Shown piece by piece: positions 63,582 to 64,000 of a DNA stretch of 64,000 nt. The notes beneath the pieces are model-generated. The model did no database searches, had not been told where the DNA came from, and saw only the letters and a program-made list of their open reading frames with translations. Source of the stretch: Bacteroidia bacterium (GTDB lineage: Bacteria > Bacteroidota > Bacteroidia > B-17B0 > Aurantibacillaceae); contig JACMNO010000110.1 of assembly GCA_014378485.1 (NCBI GenBank), forward strand, positions 78,100-142,099. Reading direction: 5' to 3'. Positions within the stretch are counted from its first letter, which is position 1. The number at the start of each line of letters is the position of its first letter. The position numbers and the translations under genes were made by a program.

Positions 63582-63655
63582 TCCTTCTTAGCTCAGTTGG
63601 TTAGAGCACATGACTGTTAATCATGGGGTCCCTGGTTCGAGCCCAGGAGAAGGAG
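63582..63655 (+). tRNA. tRNA-Asn (anticodon GTT)
   Basis: A complete cloverleaf. The acceptor arm pairs TCCTTCT with AGAAGGA, the D arm is GCTCAGTTGGTTAGAGC, the anticodon loop is CTGTTAA with anticodon GTT, and the T arm is CTGGTTCGAGCCCAG. CCA is not encoded. A terminator follows at once. Confidence 0.97.
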
Positions 63656-63656
63656 C

Positions 63657-63686
63657 AAAAGCCACCAAAGTCGGGTGGCTTTTTTG
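63657..63686 (+). terminator. Terminator after tRNA-Asn
   Basis: Stem AAAAGCCACC/GGTGGCTTTT with a 7-nt loop and a T run, placed directly after the tRNA. Confidence 0.92.
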
Positions 63687-64000
63687 ATTTCCACCCTTCA
63701 CTTAAGATGATATTTTTAGCGGTTTTCAGCTAAAAAACACCTTTTTCCTTCAAATACCATGCGCATGTTTTTTAAAGTAGGACTCATACTTAAAAAATGG
63801 TAACACTCAGATTAGTGCTAGACCAAAGGAGGTCAACAGAGGAAAACACGTTTCCTTATGTAGGGTTCACTCAATAAGTCAATTTTACTTTTTACTTTCT
63901 TTTTGCTTGGCCCTTCGACTGCGCTCAGGATAAACTGCAAAGAAACAATCACGCCTCGGCGTGACAAGGCGAAAGACCAACTCCCATTTTTTATCGCACA
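63687..64000. other. Non-coding end of window
   Basis: No gene seen. It contains an inverted sequence TTTTTAGCGGTTTTCAGCTAAAAAA (arms TTTTTAGC and GCTAAAAA) at 63713-63737, and a family B repeat near 63911. Confidence 0.6.
63911..63967 (+). repeat. Intergenic repeat, family B, copy 5
   Basis: CCCTTCGACTGCGCTCAGG, then a hairpin TCACGCCTCGGCGTGACA. This is the CTTCGACT form of the repeat group. Confidence 0.6.

Overview
The window is a low-GC chromosomal segment from a member of the Bacteroidota. I could not assign it below phylum level. The evidence is: (i) at least seven secreted proteins with type IX secretion system (T9SS) C-terminal sorting domains and one with the gliding-associated (CHU_C, type B) C-terminus; (ii) promoters matching the phylum's TAnnTTTG -7 element and almost no Shine-Dalgarno sequences; (iii) families typical of the phylum, including a fused E1 alpha-beta dehydrogenase, eukaryote-like NADP-isocitrate dehydrogenase, DUF4331, SprB-type repeats, and families of intergenic repeats.

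Layout. 1-2413: the tail of a probable sigma factor gene coupled to a cupin anti-sigma-like protein, then phosphatidylserine decarboxylase and signal peptidase I. 2643-11577: a possible functional unit of two tandem DUF4331 secreted proteins, a TPR lipoprotein or membrane protein, a HupE/UreJ membrane protein, a small His-containing protein and a TonB-dependent receptor with a His-rich plug. This is the best candidate for an undescribed (metal-related) surface system. 11840-13508: two damaged or switchable T9SS proteins. One carries a 31-nt (AT)n tract exactly where its signal peptide should be encoded, and the frame is off by one repeat unit. 13554-24939: housekeeping genes (metG, ldcA, tyrS, fused E1) mixed with an HNH-like protein that has a histone-H1-like tail, a hydrolase, DUF2071 and DUF2147 proteins. 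24984-30311: a PHP/PKD T9SS protein and a SprB-repeat T9SS adhesin. 30406-32267: a decayed CocE/NonD hydrolase, a DinB/YfiT protein, a small protein with a rare perfect Shine-Dalgarno, and thioredoxin. 32371-42078: two giant surface proteins (PKD/CHU_C; 222-bp tandem repeats) flanking two small membrane proteins. 42349-45576: a surface-glycan group (flippase, FkbM methyltransferase, GT9). 45560-49828: GNAT, NifU-like protein, isocitrate dehydrogenase, an outer-membrane protein, metF. 50036-57000: an LRR T9SS protein, PurM, and a large beta-propeller-like protein. 57080-60805: a glycosyltransferase without a usual start codon, uvrC, gmk. 60998-63655: two paralogous small lipoproteins, a propeller-like protein, a PfkB kinase and tRNA-Asn.

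The core genes serve translation, folate, purine and membrane metabolism. The accessory load is almost entirely cell-surface: secreted T9SS proteins, glycan enzymes, metal-receptor-like proteins. At least two intergenic repeat families (one about 100 bp with G+C-rich hairpins, one of the GTCACCCTGAA type) sit at gene ends. I saw no CRISPR array, complete insertion sequence, prophage or rRNA operon.
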